Translations under genes and position numbers: made by a program
Notes under the pieces: model-generated
The model's input: only the letters and a program-made list of their open reading frames with translations
Databases searched by the model: none
What the model was told of the DNA's origin: nothing
In this document: piece after piece, positions 17,463-26,583 of the stretch
Position numbering within the stretch: position 1 is the first letter of the stretch
Layout: each line of letters opens with the position of its first letter
Origin: Flavobacterium potami
Lineage (GTDB): Bacteria; Bacteroidota; Bacteroidia; Flavobacteriales; Flavobacteriaceae
Direction: 5' to 3'
DNA: 64,000 nt
NCBI RefSeq assembly: GCF_020026915.1
Contig: NZ_JAINUY010000003.1
Location: 1 to 64,000, forward strand

Positions 17463-17546
17463 GTAGTGGCTTTTGGTTTTTATAAAGGACTTTGCTTTTT
17501 TTAGTTTGTTACAGTTTTTATAAAATTAATTTTATTTTTTTTGAAA

Positions 17547-17699
17547 ATGATGAAACGAATCCGTCAAAATCTAATATTAGGACTGACTTCTTTTGCATTT
17601 GGCATAATGATTGTCTATTTTTATCGCCTATCTAGTAATCAAATAACATTAGGTGTTTTCAGGGTATACTACAGAAAGCCATATCGTTTTTACAGGTAG
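17547..17699 (+). CDS. Possible 50-residue membrane protein
   Basis: A short open frame beginning with two consecutive ATG codons (17547, 17550) and ending in TAG. The product would have a basic N-terminus (KRIRQN), one membrane helix (LILGLTSFAFGIMIVYFY) and a basic, aromatic tail (VYYRKPYRFYR). The basic-hydrophobic-basic pattern and codon use look like a real protein rather than random sequence. It lies 38 bases before lon on the same strand and could be co-transcribed with it. I do not recognise a family. Confidence 0.45.
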   Translation: MMKRIRQNLILGLTSFAFGIMIVYFYRLSSNQITLGVFRVYYRKPYRFYR

Positions 17700-17737
17700 C
17701 ATCAATTTTTTAATGACAAAACGACTTATATATTATT

Positions 17738-20191
17738 ATGTCAAACCATAAAATACTTACTATTGACAATCTGTCACTTCAGGAATTTGACTCAGAGGCA
17801 GAATTAATTCCATTATTGACGCCAGAAGACGAAGAGGAAATGAATAATGAGGAACTTCCTGTTTCGCTTCCAATTTTACCTTTACGAAATACTGTTTTGT
17901 TTCCAGGAGTTGTTATTCCGATTTCTGCGGGAAGAGATAAATCTATTAAATTGATTAATGATGCCAATGCAGGTGGAAAAATCATTGGTGTTGTTTCTCA
18001 AATTAACGAAGAAGACGAAGATCCGTCAAAAGATGATATTCATAAAATAGGAACTGTAGCACGTATTTTGCGTGTTTTGAAAATGCCTGACGGAAATGTT
18101 ACCGTGATTCTTCAAGGTAAAAAGCGTTTCGAAATTGACGAAGTTGTTGCCGAAGAACCTTACATGACAGCAACAATTAAGGAAGTTTCTGAAGAACGTC
18201 CAGATGAAAATGATTCTGAATTTACAGCCATTTTAGATTCTGTTAAAGAATTAGCGATTCAAATTATTAAAGAAAGTCCAAATATTCCTTCCGAAGCTAC
18301 TTTTGCAATTAAAAACATTGAAAGTCAATCGTTTTTAATCAATTTTGTTTCTTCAAATATGAATTTATCAGTAAAAGAAAAACAAGGTCTTTTATCGATA
18401 AATGGTTTAAAAGAACGCGCTTTAGAGACATTACGTTATATGAATGTTGAGCTGCAGAAATTAGAATTGAAGAACGATATTCAATCAAAAGTTCGTTTTG
18501 ATTTAGATCAGCAGCAAAGAGAATATTTCCTTCACCAGCAAATGAAAACCATTCAGGAAGAATTGGGAGGCGTTTCGCAAGAAGAGGAAATGGATGAAAT
18601 GGGGCTGAAAGCGAAAACCAAAAAATGGGACGAAAAAACGCAGAAACATTTCGAAAAAGAATTGTCTAAAATGCGTCGCATGAATCCGCAATCACCAGAT
18701 TTTGGAATTCAACGTAACTATTTAGAGTTGTTTTTAGAATTACCGTGGGGAGAATATTCTAAAGACAAATTTGATTTAAAATTTGCTCAGAAAGTTTTAG
18801 ATAAAGATCATTTTGGTCTTGATGAAGTAAAGAAAAGAATGATTGAACATTTGGCAGTTTTAAAATTGCGAAATGACATGAAATCACCAATTATATGTCT
18901 AACAGGACCTCCAGGAGTAGGAAAAACTTCTATAGGTCGTTCTGTGGCTGAAGCTCTAGGACGTGAATATGTTCGTATTTCATTAGGTGGATTACGTGAT
19001 GAAGCAGAAATTCGCGGACATAGAAAGACTTACATTGGGGCAATGCCTGGACGTATTATTCAGAGTCTTAAAAAAGCGGGAACTTCAAATCCAGTATTTA
19101 TTTTAGATGAAATTGATAAATTATCGAGCGGAAACAGCGGAGATCCGTCTTCAGCTTTACTTGAAGTTTTAGATCCTGAACAAAACAGCGCTTTCTATGA
19201 TAATTTCCTTGAAATGGGATATGATTTATCTAAAGTAATGTTTATCGCGACTTCAAACAATATGGCGGCGATTCAGCCTGCATTGCGCGATAGAATGGAA
19301 GTGATCAAAATGTCTGGTTATACAATTGAGGAAAAAGTAGAAATTGCGAAAAGGCATTTATTTCCAAAACAATTAGAAGCTCACGGATTAACTTCAAAGG
19401 ATTTAACTATTGGTAAAAAACAATTGGAGAAAATCGTTGAAGGCTATACAAGAGAATCTGGTGTTCGTAATTTAGAAACTAAAATCGCTCAGGTAATCAG
19501 AAATGCAGCAAAATCTGTTGCAATGGAAGAGGAGTATAATAAAAAAGTTACAGACGAAGATATTGTTGCAATTTTAGGAGTTCCGAGATTAGAGCGTGAC
19601 AAATATGAAAATAACGACGTTGCAGGTGTTGTAACAGGTTTAGCTTGGACAAGTGTAGGCGGTGATATTTTATTTATTGAATCTTTGATTTCTGAAGGAA
19701 AAGGGGCTTTGACTATTACAGGAAATCTTGGAACTGTAATGAAGGAATCTGCCACAATTGCATTAGAATATATTAAAGCAAATGCTAAGAAATTAGGTTT
19801 AAAAACGGAGATTTTTCAAAAATATAATATTCACTTACATGTACCAGAAGGAGCCACACCAAAAGATGGACCTAGCGCAGGTATTGCTATGTTGACCTCT
19901 TTAGTTTCGCTTTTAACACAAAAGAAAGTGAAGAAAAGCGTAGCTATGACAGGAGAAATAACGCTTCGTGGAAAAGTATTGCCTGTTGGTGGAATTAAAG
20001 AAAAAATCCTGGCTGCAAAAAGAGCTAATATTAAAGAGATTATTTTATGTCATGAAAATAAAAGTGATATTGATGAAATAAAACCTGAATATCTGGAAGG
20101 ATTGACGTTTCATTACGTTAAAGAAATGAGCGAAGTTCTGACTTTAGCTTTGACAGATCAGAATGTGAAAAATGCCAAAGAGTTGAAATAA
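17738..20191 (+). CDS. lon: ATP-dependent protease Lon
   Basis: An 817-residue LonA protease that degrades misfolded and selected regulatory proteins in the cytoplasm. The N-terminal substrate-binding domain ([14 protein letters not shown], about residues 46-59) is followed by a coiled coil and the AAA+ module, with Walker A GPPGVGKT at 390-397 and Walker [10 protein letters not shown]. The C-terminal protease domain has catalytic Ser713 in [10 protein letters not shown] and Lys756 in GGIKEK, 43 residues apart as in E. coli Lon. An acidic N-terminal extension ([12 protein letters not shown]) of about 40 residues is common in Bacteroidota. Confidence 0.98.
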   Translation: MSNHKILTIDNLSLQEFDSEAELIPLLTPEDEEEMNNEELPVSLPILPLRNTVLFPGVVIPISAGRDKSIKLINDANAGGKIIGVVSQINEEDEDPSKDDIHKIGTVARILRVLKMPDGNVTVILQGKKRFEIDEVVAEEPYMTATIKEVSEERPDENDSEFTAILDSVKELAIQIIKESPNIPSEATFAIKNIESQSFLINFVSSNMNLSVKEKQGLLSINGLKERALETLRYMNVELQKLELKNDIQSKVRFDLDQQQREYFLHQQMKTIQEELGGVSQEEEMDEMGLKAKTKKWDEKTQKHFEKELSKMRRMNPQSPDFGIQRNYLELFLELPWGEYSKDKFDLKFAQKVLDKDHFGLDEVKKRMIEHLAVLKLRNDMKSPIICLTGPPGVGKTSIGRSVAEALGREYVRISLGGLRDEAEIRGHRKTYIGAMPGRIIQSLKKAGTSNPVFILDEIDKLSSGNSGDPSSALLEVLDPEQNSAFYDNFLEMGYDLSKVMFIATSNNMAAIQPALRDRMEVIKMSGYTIEEKVEIAKRHLFPKQLEAHGLTSKDLTIGKKQLEKIVEGYTRESGVRNLETKIAQVIRNAAKSVAMEEEYNKKVTDEDIVAILGVPRLERDKYENNDVAGVVTGLAWTSVGGDILFIESLISEGKGALTITGNLGTVMKESATIALEYIKANAKKLGLKTEIFQKYNIHLHVPEGATPKDGPSAGIAMLTSLVSLLTQKKVKKSVAMTGEITLRGKVLPVGGIKEKILAAKRANIKEIILCHENKSDIDEIKPEYLEGLTFHYVKEMSEVLTLALTDQNVKNAKELK

Positions 20192-20214
20192 GCTTTTTAA
20201 TTCTTTAATTTATA

Positions 20215-20257
20215 AAATCCAAATTCCAATATTTCAAGTTGGGATTTGGATTTTTTT
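20215..20257 (+). terminator. Terminator after lon
   Basis: AAATCCAAATTCCAA (20215-20229) pairs over 15 positions, one as a G-T wobble, with 20239-20253 around a 9-base loop, followed by seven T. The arm motif recurs at intergenic sites near 5770 and 42590. Confidence 0.85.
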
Positions 20258-20348
20258 ATTCATTTAAAGATAGATTTGTGTTAGATTTTTAATCACAATT
20301 TCGGTTTTATATATAATTATAAAAATTATTTTTTAAGTTATATAATTT

Positions 20349-20356
20349 TATCTTTG
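20349..20356 (+). promoter_or_regulatory. Candidate -7 element for porQ
   Basis: TATCTTTG matches TAnnTTTG, with its end 37 bases before the chosen start codon. The -33 region has only TTA-like matches. Confidence 0.45.
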
Positions 20357-20393
20357 TATTTGCGTTATTCCCACATTGGAGCGCCAAAAGCAA

Positions 20394-21413
20394 ATGTCAA
20401 AACAACTTGTTTTACTATTTACTATTTTGATTTGTTCGTTTTCTTTCGGACAAGTTGGAGGGCGTTACACCTATCAGTTTTTAAACTTAACTACTTCTCC
20501 AAGACAAGCTTCATTAGGAGGAGATATCGTTACAATATATGATGAAGATGTCAATCAGGCAATGTCAAATCCGGCACTTATAAATCCGGATATGGACAAT
20601 CACTTGGCGTTGAACTACGGGAGTTATTATGGCGAAGCATCTTACGGAACGGCTTCTTATGCTTATACTTACGACAGGCACGTACAGACCTTTTATGCTG
20701 GAATAAGTTATGTAAATTATGGTTCTTTTGAGGGGTACGATGAGAATGGTCAATCAACATCAAATTTTACAGGAAGTGAAGGTGCATTGACTGTAGGATA
20801 TGCGTACAACGTTCCTTATACAGATCTGTTTATAGGTGCAAATGCTAAATTAATAACTTCTTCTTTAGAGAATTATAATTCGATAGGAGGTGCTATTGAT
20901 TTAGGACTTTTGTATTTGGTTGAAGAAAGAAACTTGAACTTAGGTCTTGTGGTTCGTAATATAGGTACACAGTTTACAACCTATTCGGGAATAAAAGAAA
21001 ATTTACCATTTGAAATTGTAGCTGGAGTTTCTCAGGAATTAGAGCATGTTCCTATTCGTTGGCATCTTTCTTTGGAAAATCTACAGCAATGGAATATCTC
21101 TTTCTCAAATCCAGTTCGTGGAGAAACCAACATAGACGGATCAACAAGTCCAGAAAAAGTCTCTTTTTTCAATAATGCTTTGAGACACGTAACTTTTGGC
21201 GTGGAATTGTTTCCTAAAAAAGCTTTTAATTTTCGAGTAGGATATAATTTCAGAAGAGGAGAAGAATTGAGGGTTGATGAGCAACGTAATTTTTCTGGAG
21301 TTTCACTCGGTTTTGGTTTGAAATTGAATAAGTTGAAATTTAATTATTCTTATTCAAGATATACATTGGCAGGTAACACAAGTCTTTTTGGTTTAATTTT
21401 AAATTTACAATAA
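20394..21413 (+). CDS. porQ: Type IX secretion / PorQ-like outer membrane protein
   Basis: A 339-residue exported protein that I assign to the PorQ family of the type IX secretion and gliding system of Bacteroidota. The signal peptide is LVLLFTILICSFSFG. The mature start, with the YQFLNLTTSPRQASLGG segment, followed by NPALINPDMDNHLALNYG, is characteristic of PorP/PorQ-type beta-barrel proteins. In Porphyromonas gingivalis PorQ works with PorU, PorV and PorZ in the attachment complex. The start at 20394 is preferred; an in-frame ATG at 20376 would add MERQKQ before the signal. No other secretion gene is adjacent. Confidence 0.85.
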   Translation: MSKQLVLLFTILICSFSFGQVGGRYTYQFLNLTTSPRQASLGGDIVTIYDEDVNQAMSNPALINPDMDNHLALNYGSYYGEASYGTASYAYTYDRHVQTFYAGISYVNYGSFEGYDENGQSTSNFTGSEGALTVGYAYNVPYTDLFIGANAKLITSSLENYNSIGGAIDLGLLYLVEERNLNLGLVVRNIGTQFTTYSGIKENLPFEIVAGVSQELEHVPIRWHLSLENLQQWNISFSNPVRGETNIDGSTSPEKVSFFNNALRHVTFGVELFPKKAFNFRVGYNFRRGEELRVDEQRNFSGVSLGFGLKLNKLKFNYSYSRYTLAGNTSLFGLILNLQ

Positions 21414-21488
21414 TTAGCCGGAGCTTCTAAAACCAACTCTACTATTAAATATTTGGAAAGCTTTTTATTGTAGTGAATCAAAATTATA

Positions 21489-22097
21489 ATGAAGAAAATA
21501 CTTTTTTTAGTTTTTGTACTTGTTGCGATTCTTATTGTTTATTTTTTTATTTCTGATAAAAAAGAGATAGCAAATACTACTTCTGAAACTGATAAAAGAA
21601 TTGAAAATCAGTTAAAAGATGTGAGGAAACTTTTGGCTACTAATACTTCTTACAACAAAAGAATTGCTTTTTTTATCGACATGAAAATTCCTTCAGGAAA
21701 GAACAGATTTTTTGTGTACGATTTAAAAGAAAATAAAATTATAGACCAAGGTCTTGTAGCTCATGGTTCTGGATCGGAAACTGGAGTTAAGGGAAAACTG
21801 AAATTTAGTAATGTACCAAATTCTTTAAGCACTTCATTGGGAAAATATTATATCGGAAACCATTACAAAGGAAAGTTTGGAAAGGCTTATAAATTATATG
21901 GTTTGGATAAAACGAACAGCAATGCATTTAAAAGAGATATTGTTTTTCATTACTATTACGATGTTCCATATAAGGAGAAAGATGGTTACATTTGCAATAG
22001 TTATGGTTGTCCGATGGTAAACAAAAAATATTTCCAAAGAATAGCCAAGATAATTGATAGTTCTGAATCTGATATTCTAATGAGTATTTACTATTAA
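21489..22097 (+). CDS. L,D-transpeptidase-like protein (YkuD_2)
   Basis: A 202-residue protein with an N-terminal membrane anchor or signal (residues 3-21) and a murein L,D-transpeptidase catalytic-domain family fold. The active-site segment has His154 in IVFHYYYDVP and Cys174 in NSYGCPMV, matching the H...S-x-G-C-P motif where the Cys is the nucleophile. GLVAHGSGSETG is also conserved. It may cross-link or edit peptidoglycan in the periplasm. Members of this subfamily are poorly characterised. The next gene, cmk, follows by 42 bases but is functionally unrelated. Confidence 0.87.
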   Translation: MKKILFLVFVLVAILIVYFFISDKKEIANTTSETDKRIENQLKDVRKLLATNTSYNKRIAFFIDMKIPSGKNRFFVYDLKENKIIDQGLVAHGSGSETGVKGKLKFSNVPNSLSTSLGKYYIGNHYKGKFGKAYKLYGLDKTNSNAFKRDIVFHYYYDVPYKEKDGYICNSYGCPMVNKKYFQRIAKIIDSSESDILMSIYY

Positions 22098-22139
22098 ACA
22101 GAACTGAATAAAAAAAAATAAAAATTTAAAAGAATAACA

Positions 22140-22832
22140 TTGAAAAAAATTACCATTGCAATCGACGGATTTTCATCTACTGGAAAAAGTACTTTAGCTA
22201 AACAATTAGCAAAAGAATTGGAGTATGTATATGTAGATACTGGCGCAATGTATCGTGCCGTAGCCTATTTTGCGATGCAACACAATTTAATTAGCGCTGA
22301 TTTTTTTAAAAAAGAGGCTTTAATTGAAGCATTGTCGGATATTAGATTAGAATTTAGATTTAATGGTGATTTAGGTTTTGCTGAAATGTATTTGAATGGT
22401 GAAAATGTCGAAAAACAAATCAGAACCATTGAAGTTTCAAATTTTGTAAGTACAGTAGCTGCAGTTTCGGAAGTTCGTGCCAAGCTAGTAGAACAGCAGC
22501 AAGAAATGGGAACAAATAAAGCGATTGTAATGGATGGAAGAGATATTGGAACTGTTGTTTTTCCTAATGCTGAACTTAAAATATTCATGACTGCAAGTGC
22601 AGAAACTCGTGCACAAAGACGTTTTGATGAATTACAACAAAAAGGCGACAATGTTACTTATGAAGAGGTTTTGAAAAATGTAGTCGATCGTGACCATATG
22701 GATACCCATCGAGAAGATTCTCCTTTAGTTATTGCTGATGATGCAATAGAAATAGATAATTCCTACTTAAATAAAGAAGAACAATTTGCCGCTGTTTTAG
22801 AATTAGTAAATGATGTTGTTAAATTGGATTAA
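22140..22832 (+). CDS. cmk: (d)CMP kinase
   Basis: A 230-residue nucleoside monophosphate kinase converting CMP and dCMP to the diphosphates. The P-loop is GFSSTGKST (residues 10-18), followed by VDTGAMYRAVAYFA, MDGRDIGTVVFPNAELKIFMTAS and the lid-region VDRDHMDTHRE. The gene starts with TTG: the frame is closed by TAA at 22119 and contains no ATG or GTG before the conserved KKITIAIDGF, so TTG at 22140 is the only reasonable initiation codon. Length agrees with other bacterial Cmk proteins. Confidence 0.95.
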   Translation: MKKITIAIDGFSSTGKSTLAKQLAKELEYVYVDTGAMYRAVAYFAMQHNLISADFFKKEALIEALSDIRLEFRFNGDLGFAEMYLNGENVEKQIRTIEVSNFVSTVAAVSEVRAKLVEQQQEMGTNKAIVMDGRDIGTVVFPNAELKIFMTASAETRAQRRFDELQQKGDNVTYEEVLKNVVDRDHMDTHREDSPLVIADDAIEIDNSYLNKEEQFAAVLELVNDVVKLD

Positions 22833-22901
22833 TTCTTTGTAGATATTATTTTTAATGCTAGTTTTACCACTTCATTTTTACTAAAAATACAATTTCATCG
22901 C

Positions 22902-24278
22902 ATGGGGATTAAAAACAGATTGATTTTAATGAGCTTTCTTCAATTTTTTGTTTGGGGAGCCTGGCTTATAACAATTGGAAATTATTGGTTTGGGACTAAA
23001 AATTGGGAAGGAACTCAGTTTGGTCTCGTTTTTGGAACCATGGGAATCGCTTCTCTTTTTATGCCTACACTTACAGGTATTATTGCAGATAGATGGATTA
23101 ATGCCGAAAAATTATATGGTGCACTTCATATTCTTTATGCAATTGTTTTGTTTGGAATTGCACAAGTAACAACGCCAGACACATTTATTATTGTAATGCT
23201 TCTAGCAATGTGCTGTTACATGCCTACTATTGCTTTGAGTAATTCGATATCTTATACTTCACTTAAATTAAATAATAAAAACATTGTAAAAGATTTTCCG
23301 CCAATTCGTGTTTGGGGAACAATTGGATTTATTGTTGCAATGTGGATTACCAATTTGAGTGGAAGTAAAGCAACCGAATATCAGTTTTATATTGCTGGAA
23401 TCGGGGCTTTGGTTTTAGGAATTTATGCTTTTACGTTGCCAAAATGTGAGCCACAACGCTTGATTAAAGAAAATGCAACCTGGATTGAAACTTTGGGTTT
23501 AGAATCATTTAAGTTGTTTGCTAACTACAAAATGGCTTTGTTTTTTGTTTTTTCTATGTTTTTAGGAGGAGCGCTTCAGTTGACAAATGCTTACGGAGAT
23601 GTGTTTTTAGATGAGTTTAAACACTTTCCAAAATATGCAGATTCATTTGTAATTCAATATTCGACTATTATTATGTCGATTTCTCAGGTTTCTGAAACTT
23701 TATTCATTCTTGCAATTCCGTTTTTCTTAAGACGTTTCGGAATCAAACAAGTGATGTTGATTAGTATGCTGGCTTGGGTTTTACGTTTCGGATTATTTGC
23801 TTTTGGTGATCCTGTTGGCGGTTTATGGATGATTATTTTATCTTGTATCGTTTACGGAATGGCATTCGATTTCTTCAATATTTCAGGTTCTTTATTTGTT
23901 GAAAGTAATACAGATTCTAAAATCCGTTCTTCTGCGCAAGGTCTGTTTATGATGATGACAAATGGAGTAGGAGCGGTTTTAGGAAGTTTGACTTCTGGAT
24001 GGGCAATCGATCGTTTCTTTACAAAATCATTTGCTAATACTACTGAATTAGCTGGATTTTTGCAAACTGATGCAACAAATGAGAAAATGGTGGAATTTGT
24101 AAAAAGCCAAGGAAATTCAATTGCTGCTGATGGTATTTTTGCAAATCCTGTTTTAATGAAAGACTGGCATACCATATGGTTGTCGTTTGCTGCTTATGCT
24201 TTGGTTATTGCAATTGCTTTTGCTGTTTTGTTTAAGCATAAACATGATCCAAAAGAGATTGAGAATTTGAGTCATTAA
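22902..24278 (+). CDS. Nucleoside permease, NupG/XapB-like
   Basis: A 458-residue transporter with about 12 membrane segments. The start region LILMSFLQFFVWGAWLITIGNYW and GLVFGTMGIASLFMPTLTGIIADRW match the nucleoside:H+ symporter (NHS) family of the major facilitator superfamily, typified by E. coli NupG and XapB. It probably imports nucleosides across the inner membrane. The insertion NTTELAGFLQTDATNEKMVEFVK before the last helices is also found in this family. Adjacent cmk would act on salvaged cytidine only after phosphorylation, so a functional link is only suggestive. Confidence 0.88.
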   Translation: MGIKNRLILMSFLQFFVWGAWLITIGNYWFGTKNWEGTQFGLVFGTMGIASLFMPTLTGIIADRWINAEKLYGALHILYAIVLFGIAQVTTPDTFIIVMLLAMCCYMPTIALSNSISYTSLKLNNKNIVKDFPPIRVWGTIGFIVAMWITNLSGSKATEYQFYIAGIGALVLGIYAFTLPKCEPQRLIKENATWIETLGLESFKLFANYKMALFFVFSMFLGGALQLTNAYGDVFLDEFKHFPKYADSFVIQYSTIIMSISQVSETLFILAIPFFLRRFGIKQVMLISMLAWVLRFGLFAFGDPVGGLWMIILSCIVYGMAFDFFNISGSLFVESNTDSKIRSSAQGLFMMMTNGVGAVLGSLTSGWAIDRFFTKSFANTTELAGFLQTDATNEKMVEFVKSQGNSIAADGIFANPVLMKDWHTIWLSFAAYALVIAIAFAVLFKHKHDPKEIENLSH

Positions 24279-24296
24279 GATTATGAATAAAATAAT

Positions 24297-24325
24297 CTTT
24301 GTCAAAGTTTCAAACTTTGACAAAG
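24297..24325. repeat. Perfect palindrome, 14-bp arms
   Basis: CTTTGTCAAAGTTT and AAACTTTGACAAAG are exact complements around a single C. It sits 19 bases behind the permease gene and could fold as a terminator-like hairpin, but no T run follows. Confidence 0.85.
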
Positions 24326-24340
24326 ATAGTTACGCATAGT

Positions 24341-24373
24341 AAACCCGACAGGTTTTAAAAACCTGTCGGGTTT
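24341..24373. repeat. Perfect palindrome, 16-bp arms
   Basis: AAACCCGACAGGTTTT and its exact complement flank one A. It is GC-richer than its surroundings. The hairpin is strong enough to stop transcription and may end the permease transcript. Confidence 0.85.
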
Positions 24374-24413
24374 CGTTTGTAAATGACCTTCTGAAAACAA
24401 AAACTTCTCATCT

Positions 24414-24482
24414 AGCCCCGATAGAGCCAAATATCCTTTTGTGCCAGTGTTTGGCATAAAAGATATGGGTGATAGCGGGACT
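24414..24482. repeat. 69-bp imperfect inverted repeat
   Basis: The ends AGCCCCGATAG and ATAGCGGGACT pair imperfectly. The centre has a 10-bp stem TTTTGTGCCA/TGGCATAAAA (one G-T) around GTGT. This shape and the AGCCCCGATAG start look to me like a dispersed intergenic element seen in Flavobacterium genomes; that recollection is not verified here. The stretch 24279-24698 holds this element, two palindromes, the rpsA promoter and the rpsA leader, and no protein gene. Confidence 0.7.
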
Positions 24483-24549
24483 GAACGCCTTCTGAAACCA
24501 TAAATCTTCTGCTTCTTATTAATATACTGATAATCATATCGTTTTTGTT

Positions 24550-24579
24550 TTGTTAATTCAGAAAAATGTATTAATTTTG
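24550..24579 (+). promoter_or_regulatory. Promoter of rpsA
   Basis: TTG (24550-24552), a 19-base spacer and TAATTTTG (24572-24579) match the Bacteroidota promoter consensus exactly. Transcription would begin near 24586 and leave a leader of about 110 bases. Confidence 0.7.
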
Positions 24580-24598
24580 CAGTCCTTTTGGCTGAGAA

Positions 24599-24692
24599 GA
24601 GTTTCCATTAGGAATCAACCATTTATGTAAAACAACTTCTGTATTTTCTATCGCATAGAGAAACTCGAGAAAAACAGAATACAAATTTTTTT
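24599..24692 (+). promoter_or_regulatory. Structured 5' leader of rpsA
   Basis: A hairpin is formed by TTCTGT-A-TTTTCT (24637-24649) and AGAAAAACAGAA (24668-24679): 12 bp with one bulged A. Its 18-base loop contains GAAACTC (24660-24666), which is exactly complementary to GAGTTTC upstream (24599-24605). Both pairings can exist together as a pseudoknot-like fold. A run of seven T (24686-24692) follows, just before the start codon at 24699. Feedback control of S1 synthesis is inferred from the position, not shown. Confidence 0.5.
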
Positions 24693-24698
24693 ATCAGC

Positions 24699-26474
24699 AT
24701 GTCTGAACAAACAAAATCACAAGAAGAGTTTTTAGCAAATTTTAACTGGCACAACTTCCAAGAAGGAATCGATGCAGTAGATGAGAAAAACTTGCAAGAG
24801 TTTGAAGAACTAGTATCAAAAACTTTCATCGCTACAGATCAAGAAGAAGTAGTTGAAGGAGTTGTTGTTAGAATTACAGATAGAGACGTTATCGTTGATA
24901 TCAATGCTAAATCTGAAGGTGTTATTTCTTTAAACGAATTTCGTTACAACCCAAATTTAAAAGTAGGTGACAAAGTTGAAGTATTAATCGACATCCGTGA
25001 GGATAAAACAGGTCAATTAGTATTATCTCACAGAAAAGCACGTACTATCAAATCTTGGGATAGAGTTATTGCAGCTAATGAAACTGGAGAAATCGTTAAC
25101 GGTTTTGTTAAATGCAGAACTAAAGGAGGTATGATTGTTGACGTATTCGGAATCGAAGCGTTCTTACCTGGATCTCAAATTGACGTTAAGCCAATTAGAG
25201 ACTACGATGTATATGTAAACAAAATGATGGAATTCAAAGTGGTAAAAATCAACCACGAATTCAAAAACGTTGTTGTATCTCATAAAGCTCTTATCGAGGC
25301 TGATATTGAAGTACAGAAAAAAGAGATCATCGGTCAATTACAAAAAGGACAAGTATTAGAAGGTGTTGTTAAAAACATTACTTCTTATGGTGTGTTCATT
25401 GACTTAGGTGGTGTTGACGGATTAATTCACATTACTGACCTTTCTTGGAGTAGAATCAACCACCCAAGTGAAGTTCTTGAATTAGACCAAAAATTAAACG
25501 TTGTAATCCTTGATTTCGATGATGAGAAAACAAGAATTCAATTAGGATTGAAACAATTAAACGCTCACCCATGGGATGCTTTAGATGCTAACTTAACTGT
25601 TGGTGATAAAGTTAAAGGTAAAGTAGTTGTAATCGCTGATTACGGTGCTTTCATCGAAGTTGCTGAAGGTGTTGAAGGTTTAATCCACGTTTCTGAAATG
25701 TCATGGTCAACTCACTTACGTTCTGCTCAGGACTTCGTGAAAGTTGGAGATGTTGTTGAAGCAGTTATCTTAACTCTTGACAGAGACGATCGTAAGATGT
25801 CATTAGGTATCAAACAATTGACTCAAGATCCATGGACTGACATTACTTCTAAATACCCAGTAGGTTCTAAACATACAGGTATCGTTAGAAACTTTACAAA
25901 CTTTGGTATTTTCGTAGAATTAGAAGAAGGAATTGATGGATTAATCTACATCTCTGACTTATCTTGGACTAAGAAAATTAAACACCCATCTGAGTTTGTA
26001 AACGTTGGTGAAAAACTTGATGTTGTTGTATTAGAATTAGATGTTGAAGGACGTAAATTATCTTTAGGTCACAAACAAACTACTGCTAATCCTTGGGATC
26101 AATACGAAGATTCTTTCGCTGTAGGAACTATCCACAACGGTGAGATTTCTGAAATCGTTGACAAAGGAGCTACTGTAGAATTCGGAGATGATATCGTTGC
26201 TTTCATTCCTACTCGTCACCTTGAAAAAGAAGACGGAAAGAAATTGAAAAAAGGTGATACAGCTGATTTCAAAGTAATCGAATTCAACAAAGAATTCAAA
26301 AGAGTTGTTGCTTCTCACACTGCTATCTTCAGAGAAGAAGAAGAGAAAAACGTGAAAGCTGCTGCTGAAACTACTGCATCTGCATCTACAAACGCACCAG
26401 CTGCGACTTTAGGTGACAACAATGATGTATTAGCTGCTTTAAAAGCTAAAATGGAAAAAACTGAGAAAAAATAA
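24699..26474 (+). CDS. rpsA: 30S ribosomal protein S1
   Basis: A 591-residue protein with six consecutive S1 (OB-fold) RNA-binding domains. Four are easily seen from repeated G-V/I-F-V/I-x-L/V-x-x-G-V/I-D/E-G-L-I-H/Y segments, for example GVFIDLGGVDGLIHITDLSW, GAFIEVAEGVEGLIHVSEMSW and GIFVELEEGIDGLIYISDLSW. S1 binds mRNA on the 30S subunit and helps initiation on leaders without Shine-Dalgarno sites, which is the usual case in Bacteroidota. The C-terminal tail is rich in Ala, Thr and Lys. Codon use is more GC-ending (AAC, ATC, GAC) than in neighbours, as expected for a highly expressed gene. Confidence 0.98.
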   Translation: MSEQTKSQEEFLANFNWHNFQEGIDAVDEKNLQEFEELVSKTFIATDQEEVVEGVVVRITDRDVIVDINAKSEGVISLNEFRYNPNLKVGDKVEVLIDIREDKTGQLVLSHRKARTIKSWDRVIAANETGEIVNGFVKCRTKGGMIVDVFGIEAFLPGSQIDVKPIRDYDVYVNKMMEFKVVKINHEFKNVVVSHKALIEADIEVQKKEIIGQLQKGQVLEGVVKNITSYGVFIDLGGVDGLIHITDLSWSRINHPSEVLELDQKLNVVILDFDDEKTRIQLGLKQLNAHPWDALDANLTVGDKVKGKVVVIADYGAFIEVAEGVEGLIHVSEMSWSTHLRSAQDFVKVGDVVEAVILTLDRDDRKMSLGIKQLTQDPWTDITSKYPVGSKHTGIVRNFTNFGIFVELEEGIDGLIYISDLSWTKKIKHPSEFVNVGEKLDVVVLELDVEGRKLSLGHKQTTANPWDQYEDSFAVGTIHNGEISEIVDKGATVEFGDDIVAFIPTRHLEKEDGKKLKKGDTADFKVIEFNKEFKRVVASHTAIFREEEEKNVKAAAETTASASTNAPAATLGDNNDVLAALKAKMEKTEKK

Positions 26475-26496
26475 TTCTTAGCTTTTTTATAAATAG

Positions 26497-26526
26497 AAAG
26501 TCCCACAGCAATGTGGGACTTTTTTT
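26497..26526 (+). terminator. Terminator after rpsA
   Basis: AAAGTCCCAC pairs with GTGGGACTTT around a 6-base loop, followed by a T run. Confidence 0.9.
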
Positions 26527-26583
26527 GTTAGCTTAGTTTTGCCACGAAGGCACAACGACGCAAAGATTTATTTTATATTGAAA

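Noticed and set aside
24414..24482. Integron attC site
   Set aside because: The inverted repeat has an attC-like general shape, but no integrase or conserved core site (RYYYAAC/GTTRRRY) could be recognised.
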